From assembly GCF_029369745.1 (NCBI RefSeq), contig NZ_CP120210.1, positions 4,092,001 through 4,156,000 of the forward strand: a DNA stretch of 64,000 nt, in the 5' to 3' direction. The position numbers and the translations under genes were made by a program. Under the pieces are notes generated by a model that did not search any database, had not been told where the DNA came from, and saw only the letters and a list, made by a program, of their open reading frames with translations. Numbering within the stretch: position 1 is the stretch's first letter; each line of letters begins with the position of its first letter. The DNA comes from Amycolatopsis sp. QT-25. Lineage in GTDB: Bacteria > Actinomycetota > Actinomycetes > Mycobacteriales > Pseudonocardiaceae. Shown piece by piece: positions 9,177-17,690 of the stretch.

Positions 9177-9845
9177 ATGCCGAAACAGGTGGATCACCAC
9201 GGACGCCGCGAAGCGATCGCCCGCGCACTGTGGCGGGTGGTGGAGCAGCGCGGCGTCACACAGCTGACGATGCGCATGGTGGCGCAGGAAGCGGGCATGT
9301 CACTCGGGCAACTGCAGCACTACTTCGCCTCCCGGACCGCCATGCTCTCCTTCGCCATGGATCTGGCATCCGAGCAGACCTCGGTGCGCATACACCGGGA
9401 GCTCGAAAAGCTCGGCGATCGTCCGCACCCCCGTGACGTGCTGCGACTGACGCTCGCGGAAATGCTCCCCCTGCACGCCGACGCCCGCGCGACCAGCCGG
9501 ATGAACGCCGCCTACGTCCTGGAGGCGCTGCACGACGAGGCCGTGCACGAGCAGGCGCGCCGTGGCCTCGTCCAAGGGCGGGCCCTCGTCGAGCAGTTGG
9601 TCCGCCAGGCGATCGCCGACGGGCACATCGACTCCGGCCGCGACCCGGCGATCGAGACCAACCTGCTCCTCGCCCTCGCCGGCTTCACCCCTCTGATCGA
9701 ACTCGACGTGATCGAGCCCCAGGACGCGCTCGCCGCGATCGACGTGCATCTGGACCGGCTGTTCGGAAGTACGCGACCAGCCCCGGACACGGGGGCAGGT
9801 GGGACAAGGTCAGCTCCAGACCGCCGCGTTCGCCGCACTCCGTGA
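9177..9845 (+). CDS. TetR family transcriptional regulator
   Basis: The 222-aa protein starts at ATG 9177 with GGGAGGGA just upstream. The N-terminal helix-turn-helix is LTMRMVAQEAGMSLGQLQHY, ending in YFASRTAMLSFA. The C-terminal helices include a BetI-like pattern (ARRGLVQGRALVEQLVRQAI). It probably represses itself and the divergent esterase through the dyad at 9138-9161. The C-terminal tail after residue 200 is Pro/Arg-rich and may be extended past the usual end. Confidence 0.85.
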   Translation: MPKQVDHHGRREAIARALWRVVEQRGVTQLTMRMVAQEAGMSLGQLQHYFASRTAMLSFAMDLASEQTSVRIHRELEKLGDRPHPRDVLRLTLAEMLPLHADARATSRMNAAYVLEALHDEAVHEQARRGLVQGRALVEQLVRQAIADGHIDSGRDPAIETNLLLALAGFTPLIELDVIEPQDALAAIDVHLDRLFGSTRPAPDTGAGGTRSAPDRRVRRTP

Positions 9846-9850
9846 GTCGC

Positions 9851-10147
9851 TGGCATCGACTTCTCGCGGGATTCCGCCCGCTACGAACACCACGACGTGA
9901 TCTCGACGCTGCTGCCCGCTGGTTCCGGAGCACCACGTTCGACGAGGCCGCCGCCGCGCCGAATCGCCAACGCGTCCTGTGGCAGCGCTACCGGACCTTC
10001 GAGGAACTCGGCCGCGACCTCGACCTGTTCGGCGAAGCCGACCGACCTGGTGCCGGACCCCACCTGGCTCCGAAGTCGCCGATCCTCGTCGGCGGCGGCC
10101 GGCTCTCGGCGCCGTCGATCGGCCGGCACAACGCCGAACTGCTGTAG
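9851..10147 (+). pseudogene. CaiB/BaiF CoA-transferase, C-terminal remnant with frameshift
   Basis: One frame reads GIDFSRDSARYEHHDVISTL and, after a shift near 9930, the next continues WFRSTTFDEAAAAPNRQRVL, then WQRYRTFEELGRD and a final IGRHNAELL. This matches the C-terminal third of class III CoA-transferases (CaiB/BaiF). The catalytic N-terminal domain with the conserved Asp is absent. It begins within a few bases of the TetR gene's stop codon. Nothing is visible in 10148-10332. Confidence 0.55.
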
Positions 10148-10332
10148 TTCGGTCTCCGTGTCTGTTGGTGAACCCCCGTCCGCGATCGCGTCGGGCAGGG
10201 CGCGACCTCGGCAAACCTCTCACGTGTACGAACAGAGGCGCCCTGCCACCGCGATAGCGGGACTTTCGGTCTTAGCGGCTTCACGCGTTATGCCTATTTC
10301 GCGAGGCACGTCGCAGCTCCGCCAACAGGTTC

Positions 10333-11196
10333 TCAGTGATCCGCCGCTGAGCGGTCTTCGCTCGCCGCCCACGATGACAGGAACCTGAGGCCGTCGTGGG
10401 CGGCACTGCCAGGCTCGGCGGTCCAGACGATGAGCTGCTGCTCGGGGTCACTCGTACAGGTGAGCGCGTCCCAGTCGAGCGTCAACTCGCCCGCGACGGG
10501 GTGGCGGAGTGTCTTGCTGCCCCGCTCGCGGGCGGTGACGCGATGATCGCCCCACCACGTGCGGAAGTCGCCATCCTTCATCGACAGTTCACCGACCAGG
10601 GCGGCCATCCGCTGGTCGTGTGGGTTGCGGCCGGCCTCCATCCGCAGCATCGCCACAGCGGTGCGGGCCATCGGCTCCCACTCCACGTGCAAGGTCCTGA
10701 AAGCGGGGTCGGAGAACATCAGCCACACGTAATTCCGTTTCTTTTCCGGAATGTCCGAGAAATCGACCAGCAGCGCGGAAGCCATCCGGTTCCAGCCGAG
10801 AATGTCCATTCGCCTACCGAGCACCAGTGCGGGGCTCGTGGTCAGTTCATCCAGCACCCGCAGCAACTGCGGTGACACCTTCTGTGCGGAGTGGCGGCGT
10901 GGCCGTTCGGCGTCTTTTCCGGCGAGCTCGAACAGGTATTCGCGTTCGTCGTCGTCCAGATGCAACACTCGCGCGAGGACGTCGAGCACCGATGCGGATG
11001 CCTGCCTGCGTCCCTGCTCGATACGGGTGTAGTAGTCGGGGCTGATCGAGGCCAGAAGGGCGACCTCCTCACGGCGCAGTCCCTTGACCCGCCGCTTGGC
11101 GCCGGTCTCGGGCAACCCGACCGTCCGGGGGCTCACCTCCGACCGGCGGGCCTTGAGAAACTCCCCCAGTTCGTTGGCGTGGTCGTCGCTGCTCAT
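10333..11196 (-). CDS. XRE family regulator with MmyB-type ligand domain
   Basis: The 287-aa protein has an N-terminal helix-turn-helix (VKGLRREEVALLASISPDYY then TRIEQGRRQ, residues 35-70) typical of MmyB-like regulators, including LGEFLKARR near the start. The C-terminal MmyB ligand-binding domain is seen in ILGWNRMASALL, NYVWLMFSDPAFR and the ending DWDALTCTSDPEQQLIVWTA. Such proteins commonly repress divergent oxidoreductase or hydrolase genes and bind fatty-acid-like ligands. The gene diverges from the two alpha/beta hydrolases at 11382, which are the likely targets. Confidence 0.9.
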   Translation of the reverse strand: MSSDDHANELGEFLKARRSEVSPRTVGLPETGAKRRVKGLRREEVALLASISPDYYTRIEQGRRQASASVLDVLARVLHLDDDEREYLFELAGKDAERPRRHSAQKVSPQLLRVLDELTTSPALVLGRRMDILGWNRMASALLVDFSDIPEKKRNYVWLMFSDPAFRTLHVEWEPMARTAVAMLRMEAGRNPHDQRMAALVGELSMKDGDFRTWWGDHRVTARERGSKTLRHPVAGELTLDWDALTCTSDPEQQLIVWTAEPGSAAHDGLRFLSSWAASEDRSAADH

Positions 11197-11242
11197 GACC
11201 TCATTGTCGCAACAGGTGCAACTCGGGAGCCTGGGCCAATTG

Positions 11243-11254
11243 TGTCCCTGGACA
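11243..11254. promoter_or_regulatory. Short palindrome upstream of tandem hydrolases
   Basis: TGTCC-CT-GGACA is a perfect 12-bp dyad in the 185-bp region between the MmyB-type regulator and the hydrolase operon. It is a candidate operator; evidence is position and symmetry only. Confidence 0.35.
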
Positions 11255-11381
11255 GTGGTGTGGGGGGCTGAAACCGTCCCATTGTAGGAGCGAGTGAGGC
11301 GGGTGAGTCTCGAATACGAGGCCGAACGAAACGTCCGGCCGAAGAAAACTCATGTAGTCCGTGAAAAGAAAGATCCCGAAG

Positions 11382-12296
11382 ATGAAGACGAACGTCACCT
11401 TCCCGAGCGCCGGGCTCGCGCTGGCCGGTCTCCTGTTCACCCCGGACGACCACACCGGCACCCCGCTGCCCGCCGTCGTCGTGTCCCACCCCAGCGGCGG
11501 CGTGAAGGAGCAGACTGCCTCGATCTACGCCGAGCGCCTGGCTCGCGAGGGGTACGCCACCCTGGTGTTCGACGCCGCGTATCAGGGCGAGAGCGAGGGC
11601 CTGCCCCGTGGCTTGGAGAACCCCTTCCAGCGTGCCGAGGACGTCCGAGCCGCGGTCACCTACCTGACCACCCGCGACGACATCGACCCGGCCAGGATCG
11701 GCGCACTCGGTATCTGCGCCTCCGGCGGATACGTCCCGTTCGCCGCGCAGACCGACCACCGGATCAAGGCCGTCGCCACGGTCAGCGCCGTGGACATCCG
11801 CAGTCTGCTGGTCGAGGGACTGGGCCGCATCCAGGGCCCGGAGGTCCTGCAGGCCATGCTGGACCAGGCGGGCGCGCTGCGCACCGCCGAGGCGCGGGGC
11901 GAGGCCCCGGCCGTGCAGAACTGGGCGCCGGAAAGCCCCGAAGGGTTGGAGGAAGCTCCGACGCTGTACCGCGAGGCGCAGGACTACTACCGCACCCCGC
12001 GCGGCCGGCACACCAACTCCACCAACGAATGGGCGCTGCGCAGCATCGACCAGATCGCGCAATACGACTCGTACGCGATGATCAAGCTGATCGCGCCCCG
12101 GCCGCTGCTGATGATCATCGGCAGCGACGCCGACACCGGCTACTTCAGCCGCGAGGCCATCGAGAAGGCCGACGAGCCCAAAGAGCTGTTCGTCATCGAC
12201 GGTGCCACCCACGTCGCCCTCTACGACCAGGACGAGCACGTCACCCCCGCGGTCACCAAGCTCACCGGATTCTTCGGCGAGCACCTGACCGCCTGA
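11382..12296 (+). CDS. Alpha/beta hydrolase, dienelactone-hydrolase/YcjY type
   Basis: The 304-aa protein starts at ATG 11382; a GTG 21 bases upstream in frame is the alternative. Features are VVVSHPSGGVKEQTASIYAE (oxyanion strand and first helix), LVFDAAYQGESEG, the elbow GICASGGY in which Cys is at the nucleophile position, PRPLLMIIGSDADT and DGATHVALYDQ with the catalytic His. A Cys elbow is the rule in dienelactone hydrolases. It forms an operon with a paralogue 17 bp downstream and diverges from the MmyB-type regulator. Substrate unknown. Confidence 0.85.
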   Translation: MKTNVTFPSAGLALAGLLFTPDDHTGTPLPAVVVSHPSGGVKEQTASIYAERLAREGYATLVFDAAYQGESEGLPRGLENPFQRAEDVRAAVTYLTTRDDIDPARIGALGICASGGYVPFAAQTDHRIKAVATVSAVDIRSLLVEGLGRIQGPEVLQAMLDQAGALRTAEARGEAPAVQNWAPESPEGLEEAPTLYREAQDYYRTPRGRHTNSTNEWALRSIDQIAQYDSYAMIKLIAPRPLLMIIGSDADTGYFSREAIEKADEPKELFVIDGATHVALYDQDEHVTPAVTKLTGFFGEHLTA

Positions 12297-12313
12297 ACGA
12301 GAGGAGAACACCC

Positions 12314-13237
12314 ATGGAATCCGTGACCTTCAAGAACCGCACCTGGGACGTCGCCGCCGACGTCCGCTTCCCGGAAGGCTTCGACCCGGCCAAGAAGTAC
12401 CCGGCGATCATCTGCGCCCACCCGATCAGCAGCTGCAAGGAGCAGACGTCCGGCAGCATTTACGCCGAGCGCCTGACCGAACTCGGCTACGTGACCCTCG
12501 CGTTCGACGCGTCGCACCAGGGCGCGAGCGGCGGCGAGCCGCGCCACCTCGAAGACCCCGCCACCCGGGTCGAGGACTTCCGCTGCGCGATCGACTACCT
12601 GGTGACACTGGACTACGTCGACGAAGACCGCATCGGCGTGGTCGGCGTCTGCGGTGGCGGTGGCTACGCCGCGAACGCCACGATGACCGACCACCGCATC
12701 AAGGCGCTCGGCACCGTCGTCGCCGCCAACTACGGACGGCTCATGCGCGAAGGCGATCTGAGCGCCAACGCCGCGGTCGCGACACTCGAAGCGATCGGCA
12801 AGCAACGCACGGCCGAGGCCCGGGGCGCGGAGCCGCACATCACCACCTACATCCCCACCTCGGTCGAGGAGCGGGAAAAGGCCGGAATCACCGACATCGA
12901 CATCGTCAACGCCGTCGAGTACTACACCACCCCCAGGGGCCAGAGCGCCGGCTCACCCAACAAGCTGCGCTTCTCCGGCCTCGAAGCGGCGGTCGGCTTC
13001 GACGCCTTCCACCTGGCCGAGGTGCTGCTGACGCAGCCGCTGCAGGTCATCATCGGCGACGTGCCGGGCGGATTCGGGTCCTACCGGGACGGATTCGAAC
13101 TGTTCGACCGGGCCCGCTCCGAGAAGAAGGACATCTTCGTCGTGCAAGGCGCGAGCCACTACGACCTGTACGACCAGCCGAAGTACGTCGACCAGGCGCT
13201 GGCGAAACTGGGCACCTTCTTCGAAGAAAACCTCTGA
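12314..13237 (+). CDS. Alpha/beta hydrolase, paralogue of the upstream gene
   Basis: The 307-aa protein starts at ATG 12314 with GAGAGGAGAA upstream. It shares the same order of motifs: CAHPISSCKEQTSGSIYAE, LAFDASHQGASGG, GVCGGGGYAAN with Cys at the nucleophile position, LQVIIGDVPGG and QGASHYDLYDQ. The catalytic acid region differs: DADT in the first copy is DVPGG here, so the acid is not obvious. Tandem duplication followed by divergence is likely. Confidence 0.85.
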   Translation: MESVTFKNRTWDVAADVRFPEGFDPAKKYPAIICAHPISSCKEQTSGSIYAERLTELGYVTLAFDASHQGASGGEPRHLEDPATRVEDFRCAIDYLVTLDYVDEDRIGVVGVCGGGGYAANATMTDHRIKALGTVVAANYGRLMREGDLSANAAVATLEAIGKQRTAEARGAEPHITTYIPTSVEEREKAGITDIDIVNAVEYYTTPRGQSAGSPNKLRFSGLEAAVGFDAFHLAEVLLTQPLQVIIGDVPGGFGSYRDGFELFDRARSEKKDIFVVQGASHYDLYDQPKYVDQALAKLGTFFEENL

Positions 13238-13239
13238 TC

Positions 13240-13490
13240 AGAGTACGAGTAGCTTGGTCACCACGTTGGTCGGGTAGATGGCGGTGTAGAAGCTCATTCC
13301 GCTTGGCGCGACCTTGGCGGCGAGCCCGCTGACAGGCTTCATGTGGCTCAGCTCTAATGCAGCATCGGGGACCAGCGACGCCGAGATGATGGCGAAAGCC
13401 TCTTCGGTGAACTGCAGCGCGCCGATGGCCGATCAGCTTGGTTGCGGGCTCGTCGGCCATCGGCGTGACACCCCGCCTCGACAGGCTGTT
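13240..13490 (-). pseudogene. Unrecognised decayed gene
   Basis: The minus strand ending at a stop near 13240 reads GALQFTEEAFAIISASLVPD, then LELSHMKPVSGLAAKVAPSG and YPTNVVTKLLVL, good protein sequence with no start codon. A shifted frame just upstream reads GVTPMADEPATKLIG and could be its N-terminus. I do not know the family. Confidence 0.35.
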
Positions 13491-13499
13491 CACCCGGGT

Positions 13500-14340
13500 C
13501 GTGGAAAGGTTCGCATCGGCATCGACCCCGCATGACCCAGCGTCGCGTGACGAAGCTATGGAGAACGAGACTGTGGGCGCGAAGCTTGATAGAGGCATAG
13601 GCGAAAGGAGTGACACGATTCGCGAGTACTTGTCGCGACGCAGCGAGCCGGCCTTCCCCCTCACTCGTTAGAGTGCACTTTTCGGTTGAGGTTCCAAGGG
13701 TCACGACTGGATGGACCACCACCTGGCAACACCAAGACCGGCCATTTTTTCCTTACCCGCTTGACTTCTCATGTGCAGACAGCGTCGATCGCGGTGTTGT
13801 GCTCATACGCAGGAAGAAGGTCCGGGAAATCCTCGATTCAACCGATGGTGTCAACATCGTTTCACTCGACGGCAAGATGCGTGATTCTTGGGCTAAAGTA
13901 CTTGCCCCGCAACGAGGTCTGAGTAGTTGATGTTGTCACCAGGGTTGCGGCACCCCGTGCGCCACGGGAACGTTCATGAGGCATCATGTTCGACAGCAAG
14001 GCACTTGCTTCACCCGTTTCAGGGGCAGATACCGGCCTCTGTCGCCTTGTATGGATTTGCCGTCCGGATGTCCGCCCGCTCGCTACGTCATGAATATCGA
14101 GTTCTGCCCGACCTGTGACCGCTTGACCGTGCCGTGCACTTCGCCAGTCCGTGAGAGCCGATCCGGCGTTGTGGCGGTCACCGGCCTTGGGCACTGGCCA
14201 CGAGCAGAAATGCGCCGTGAGTGCCGGACGCGCGGCGATTCGACGTGATCGAGCTCGACGTGCTGCTGACGAAAGCTCGGCGGCACCGGGCACGCTCGGG
14301 CGGTTCGCTGACCTAGGCCGCGAATAGGAGTATTGACCAA
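13500..14340. other. 840-bp stretch without a convincing gene
   Basis: Base composition is locally more AT-rich than the rest of the window, and short frames on both strands have no clear start signals or family resemblance. A 52-codon frame from an ATG near 14091 begins NIEFCPTCDRLTVPC, with two Cys pairs, but has no ribosome-binding site. A promoter for the ACP-ketosynthase cassette must lie toward the right end, where TAGGAG precedes the GTG at 14341. Confidence 0.4.
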
Positions 14341-14574
14341 GTGGATGTGACGAACGGAGTCACCCTGTTGCTCGTCGAGAAGTTCGGTGTCACACGGCCC
14401 GCCGTCGAGCAGGAAGCCGCGTTGTACGCCCTGGGCTTGGACTCTCTCGCTCTGGAGGAATTACGGCTGCTCATCGAGGAACGGTGGCAAATCGATCTCG
14501 AGGACGTCCGGCTGACGTCCCGGGAGACGGTGGGCCAGTTGATCACGGCCGTGCAGAGCAAGGTGCCGGAGTGA
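14341..14574 (+). CDS. Acyl carrier protein
   Basis: The 77-aa protein starts at GTG 14341. The phosphopantetheine site is LGLDSLALEEL with Ser35, followed by IDLEDVRLTSRETVGQLI typical of ACP helix III. Acidic composition and length fit. Its TGA overlaps the ATG of the ketosynthase by one base, so the two are translationally coupled. It is unlikely to be the housekeeping fatty-acid ACP because it sits in an isolated three-gene cassette. Confidence 0.9.
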   Translation: MDVTNGVTLLLVEKFGVTRPAVEQEAALYALGLDSLALEELRLLIEERWQIDLEDVRLTSRETVGQLITAVQSKVPE

Positions 14575-15818
14575 TGGGACGGTCATCGGGTCGGCTCACC
14601 GCCGCTGTGACCGGCCTGGGTCTCGTCACGGCGGCCGGAGTCGGCACCGACGCCACCTGGCGTGGTGTGACAGCGGCCGAGGCCGCTCCGGCCGTGCGCC
14701 GCCGGACCGAACTCTCCGGGTTGTCCTGCGATTTCATGTACACGATCGACGGGCTGGACACCCAGGCGCTCTTGGGTCTGCCCGCGTTGCGCATGATGGA
14801 CCGATTCTCGCAACTGGCGGTGATCGCGGCCAGGGAAGCGGTGGCCGACGCCGGTGTGGACGCGTCGGCCTGGGACGCCGGCCGGGTGGCCGTGGTCATC
14901 GGATCAGCGCACGGCGGTCTTCCGTTCTACGACGAGCAGAGCACGGTGCTCGCGGAGAAGGGCGCGCGTCGCGTGTCGCCGAAGCTCGCTCCGATGACCA
15001 CACTGAACAGCGCCGCCAGCAGTGTCTGCCTGAACCTCGGTGTGCGGGGACCGAGTCTCGCGGTGGCGACAGCGTGCTCCTCCGGCACCGTGGCGATCGG
15101 GACAGCACTGCAACTGCTTCGCTCCGGTGCGTGCGACATCGCGATCGCCGGCGGTGCGGAGTCGGTGTGTTCCCGGCTGCTGATCGCCAGCGCCTGTCAG
15201 ATGAGGGCGGTGTCGACCCGTCGAGACGACCCGGCCACCGCCTGCCGTCCATTCGACGCGGACCGCGACGGTTTCGTTGTCGGGGAGGGAGCCGGTCTTC
15301 TGGTTCTCGAACGAGAGGACCATGCCAGGGCCCGCGGCGCGCGTGTGCGAGCGGGGATCGCCGGGTACGGGGCATCGAGCGACGCGTACTCGGCGGTCGC
15401 GCCCTCCCCTGACGGCAAGGGCATCGAGGATGCGTTGCGGGTAGCCCTGGCGGACGCGGACATCGACCCGGGCGAGGTCGGCCACGTCAATGCCCACGGC
15501 ACGTCGACGGTGATCAACGACCTGACCGAAGGCACCGTTCTGCACCGTGTGCTCGGCGACCGCCCGCTGGTGACCTCCACCAAGGCGATGACCGGCCACA
15601 CCCTGGGGGCGGCGGGCGGCATCGAGACCGCTCTGACCGCGCTCGCCCTGCAACACCAGGTGGTGCCTCCCACGGTCAATCTGCGGACGCGTGACCTCCG
15701 CATCCCGATCGACGTGGTCGCCAAAGAAGCCCGTCCGGCGTCCTTCGACTGCGCGGTGAAGACGTCGATGGGCTTCGGCGGGCACAACGCCGCACTCGTG
15801 CTGACCCGAGCCTGCTGA
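14574..15818 (+). CDS. Beta-ketoacyl-ACP synthase (KAS I/II type)
   Basis: The 414-aa condensing enzyme carries the full Cys-His-His triad: VATACSSGTVA (nucleophile), VNAHGTSTVINDLTEG and TSTKAMTGHTLGAAGG. GFGGHN appears near the C-terminus. It extends an acyl chain on ACP by decarboxylative condensation. It is closest in pattern to FabF-like or single KS-alpha enzymes of secondary metabolism; no chain-length-factor partner is present. It is coupled to the ACP upstream and followed 30 bp later by an alpha/beta hydrolase, so a small dedicated acyl-forming unit is likely. Confidence 0.9.
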   Translation: MGRSSGRLTAAVTGLGLVTAAGVGTDATWRGVTAAEAAPAVRRRTELSGLSCDFMYTIDGLDTQALLGLPALRMMDRFSQLAVIAAREAVADAGVDASAWDAGRVAVVIGSAHGGLPFYDEQSTVLAEKGARRVSPKLAPMTTLNSAASSVCLNLGVRGPSLAVATACSSGTVAIGTALQLLRSGACDIAIAGGAESVCSRLLIASACQMRAVSTRRDDPATACRPFDADRDGFVVGEGAGLLVLEREDHARARGARVRAGIAGYGASSDAYSAVAPSPDGKGIEDALRVALADADIDPGEVGHVNAHGTSTVINDLTEGTVLHRVLGDRPLVTSTKAMTGHTLGAAGGIETALTALALQHQVVPPTVNLRTRDLRIPIDVVAKEARPASFDCAVKTSMGFGGHNAALVLTRAC

Positions 15819-15848
15819 CGCGGCGCGCTGCTCCGAAGGGGAAGGATC

Positions 15849-16730
15849 ATGCTTGAGGAAATCGTCCGCCGGCTGTCGGTCGACCACGTGCGGTTCGCTT
15901 ACCGCCTGCTCCGGCATTCCGCGCCGGTGACCGAACCGGTCATCGTGATCGGCGGTGGGCTGCAGGGCATGCTCGGCTGGCCCAGCATGGACGACCGGAT
16001 CGCGCCGGTGACGTCTTTGATCACCGCGGATCTGCCCGGCATGGGTGATGCCGATCCACTACCTGCCGAGCTGGGCACCGAACTGTTGTGCGCGGCGATC
16101 GACCGGATACTCGACGACCTCGGTGAGCCGCGAGTCAACCTGTTCGGCTTCTCCTACGGTGCCGAGCTGGTCTTCCGGTGTGCGCAACGCAGGCCACAGC
16201 TCGTCGCCCGGTTGGCCCTCGGCGGTGCTGTGCCCCACACCACCGCGGCGCAACGTGACCAGGTGCGCCGGGCGGGCGACCACCTGGCCGCCGGTCGCAT
16301 CGCAGAGTTCGCCACCGCGGCCGCCGAAGCGCAACTCTGCCTCGACGAAGAGCACTACATCCCGCGGCGGGACCTGGTCTACCGGTATGTCAGGCGGTCG
16401 ATGCTGCACGCCGCGACAACCACCCCGAACCTGATGGACTATCTGCAGCGCGCTCTGCTCAGCGGCCAGTCGTTCACCGGGGGGCTCTCCGGCGTGCCGA
16501 CGCTCGTGTTCACCGGCGAACACGACACCATCAGCTCACCCGCCCGGCAACGCGCTTTCGCCGCGACCGTTCCCGGCAGCCGCTTCCGCACGATCAAGGA
16601 CGCGGACCACTGGGTCGTGCTCGAACGCGCCGGCGACGTGGCCGACCTGGCGCTGCGGTTCTTCACCGACCGACCCTTGGATACCGCCACCTACCTCACC
16701 GGTCACGTCACTACTTCGCCCGGACCATGA
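15849..16730 (+). CDS. Alpha/beta hydrolase, possible thioesterase of the ACP-KS cassette
   Basis: The 293-aa protein has VIVIGGGLQGMLGW (oxyanion strand), the nucleophile elbow NLFGFSYGAEL (Ser in G-F-S-Y-G), a lid region, VPTLVFTGEHDTISSP (acid) and DADHWVVLE (His). It has no signal peptide. Position 30 bp after the ketosynthase, with AGGGGAAGGA upstream of its ATG, makes it a candidate thioesterase or acyltransferase releasing the product from the ACP (inference). Confidence 0.85.
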   Translation: MLEEIVRRLSVDHVRFAYRLLRHSAPVTEPVIVIGGGLQGMLGWPSMDDRIAPVTSLITADLPGMGDADPLPAELGTELLCAAIDRILDDLGEPRVNLFGFSYGAELVFRCAQRRPQLVARLALGGAVPHTTAAQRDQVRRAGDHLAAGRIAEFATAAAEAQLCLDEEHYIPRRDLVYRYVRRSMLHAATTTPNLMDYLQRALLSGQSFTGGLSGVPTLVFTGEHDTISSPARQRAFAATVPGSRFRTIKDADHWVVLERAGDVADLALRFFTDRPLDTATYLTGHVTTSPGP

Positions 16731-16779
16731 GTTCCTTCGCAGGAAGGTCTCGGCTCCGATCGACACACCGTGGTCGAAC

Positions 16780-16807
16780 AGGGCGGTCCGCCCGAGACAC
16801 CCGCCCT
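16780..16807. terminator. Candidate bidirectional stem-loop terminator
   Basis: AGGGCGG and CCGCCCT form a 7-bp GC-rich stem with a 14-base loop between the converging hydrolase and IclR genes. There is only a short T run after it, so it is a weak intrinsic terminator by the classical rule, as is common in actinomycetes. Confidence 0.4.
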
Positions 16808-16885
16808 TTCCAGGGCAACCGTCTTGAGTGAGCGTGCCCGAGCTGAGTGCCGAACTCACCGCGAAGACCGTCTCGGCGTGCTGCG

Positions 16886-17653
16886 TCACCAGGTGGGTGC
16901 ACCGAGGCTGCGGGAGATCGAGCGGGCGGTCTCCCGAACGGCCGCGACGAGGTCGCGACGGGGCTGACGGTCCTCATCGCAGACCCGTTCGATGGCGCCC
17001 GTGATCGCGATCGCGCCCACGGTGAGGTTGCGCTCGTCGTGGATGGGCGCGGCGATGGAGGCTTCACCGTGCACGAGTTCGTCACGGTCCATCGCCCAGC
17101 CCTCCGCCCGGATCAGGTTGATCTGCTGGAGTAATTCGTCTCGCCGGATGACGGTGGCAGGTGTCTTGCCGGGAAGGTCGATGCTGTCGGCCAGGATGTT
17201 CCCGCGCAGGTCGAAACCGAGGAGGGTTTTGCCCAGCGCGCTGGCATGGAGCGGCAGCAGCGTTCCGACTTCCAAGACCTGGAGGCTGTCATCCGGGCGG
17301 AACACATGGTGGATGACGAGCACCTTGTTCTCGTGCACGGTGCCGATCCGGACACTTTCGCCCGAGCGAGTGGCCAGGGAATCCGCCCAGCTGAGGGCTC
17401 GGGAGCGCAGTTCGTTGACGTCGAGGTAGACGTTGCCCAGGTGCAGCAGCGTCGGACCCAGCCGGTACTTCCCGCCGGCGCCGATCTGTTCGACGAACCC
17501 GACGTATTGCAGCGTCTGCAGGAGTCCGTGCACCGTGCCCTTGGGCAGGTTCATCGCGTGGGCCAGTTCGACGACGCCGAGCTGGCGCGACCCCGAGGCG
17601 AGCAGTCGCAGGATGGTGGCCGCGCGTTCGACCGACTGGATCCGTTCTGGCAC
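16886..17653 (-). CDS. IclR family transcriptional regulator
   Basis: The 255-aa protein starts at GTG 17653. The winged helix (residues 5-65) reads QSVERAATILRLLASGSRQL and MNLPKGTVHGLLQTLQYVGF; the IclR effector domain shows LPLHASALGKTLL and SIAAPIHDERNLTVGAIAI. In Streptomyces the IclR protein GylR controls glycerol use; glycerol kinase is encoded 4 kb away here. It lies downstream of the esterase-symporter operon on the same strand, 37 bp after the symporter gene. The palindromes at 20024-20040 and 20125-20147 are its probable operators. Confidence 0.9.
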   Translation of the reverse strand: MPERIQSVERAATILRLLASGSRQLGVVELAHAMNLPKGTVHGLLQTLQYVGFVEQIGAGGKYRLGPTLLHLGNVYLDVNELRSRALSWADSLATRSGESVRIGTVHENKVLVIHHVFRPDDSLQVLEVGTLLPLHASALGKTLLGFDLRGNILADSIDLPGKTPATVIRRDELLQQINLIRAEGWAMDRDELVHGEASIAAPIHDERNLTVGAIAITGAIERVCDEDRQPRRDLVAAVRETARSISRSLGAPTW

Positions 17654-17690
17654 GCTGCCACCCTAACGATGCCATCGGCGCGACCGGAGA

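Noticed and set aside
11294..12313. N-terminal extension of the second hydrolase into the first
   Set aside because: The extension is a +1 shadow of the first hydrolase; ATG 12314 has a strong ribosome-binding site.
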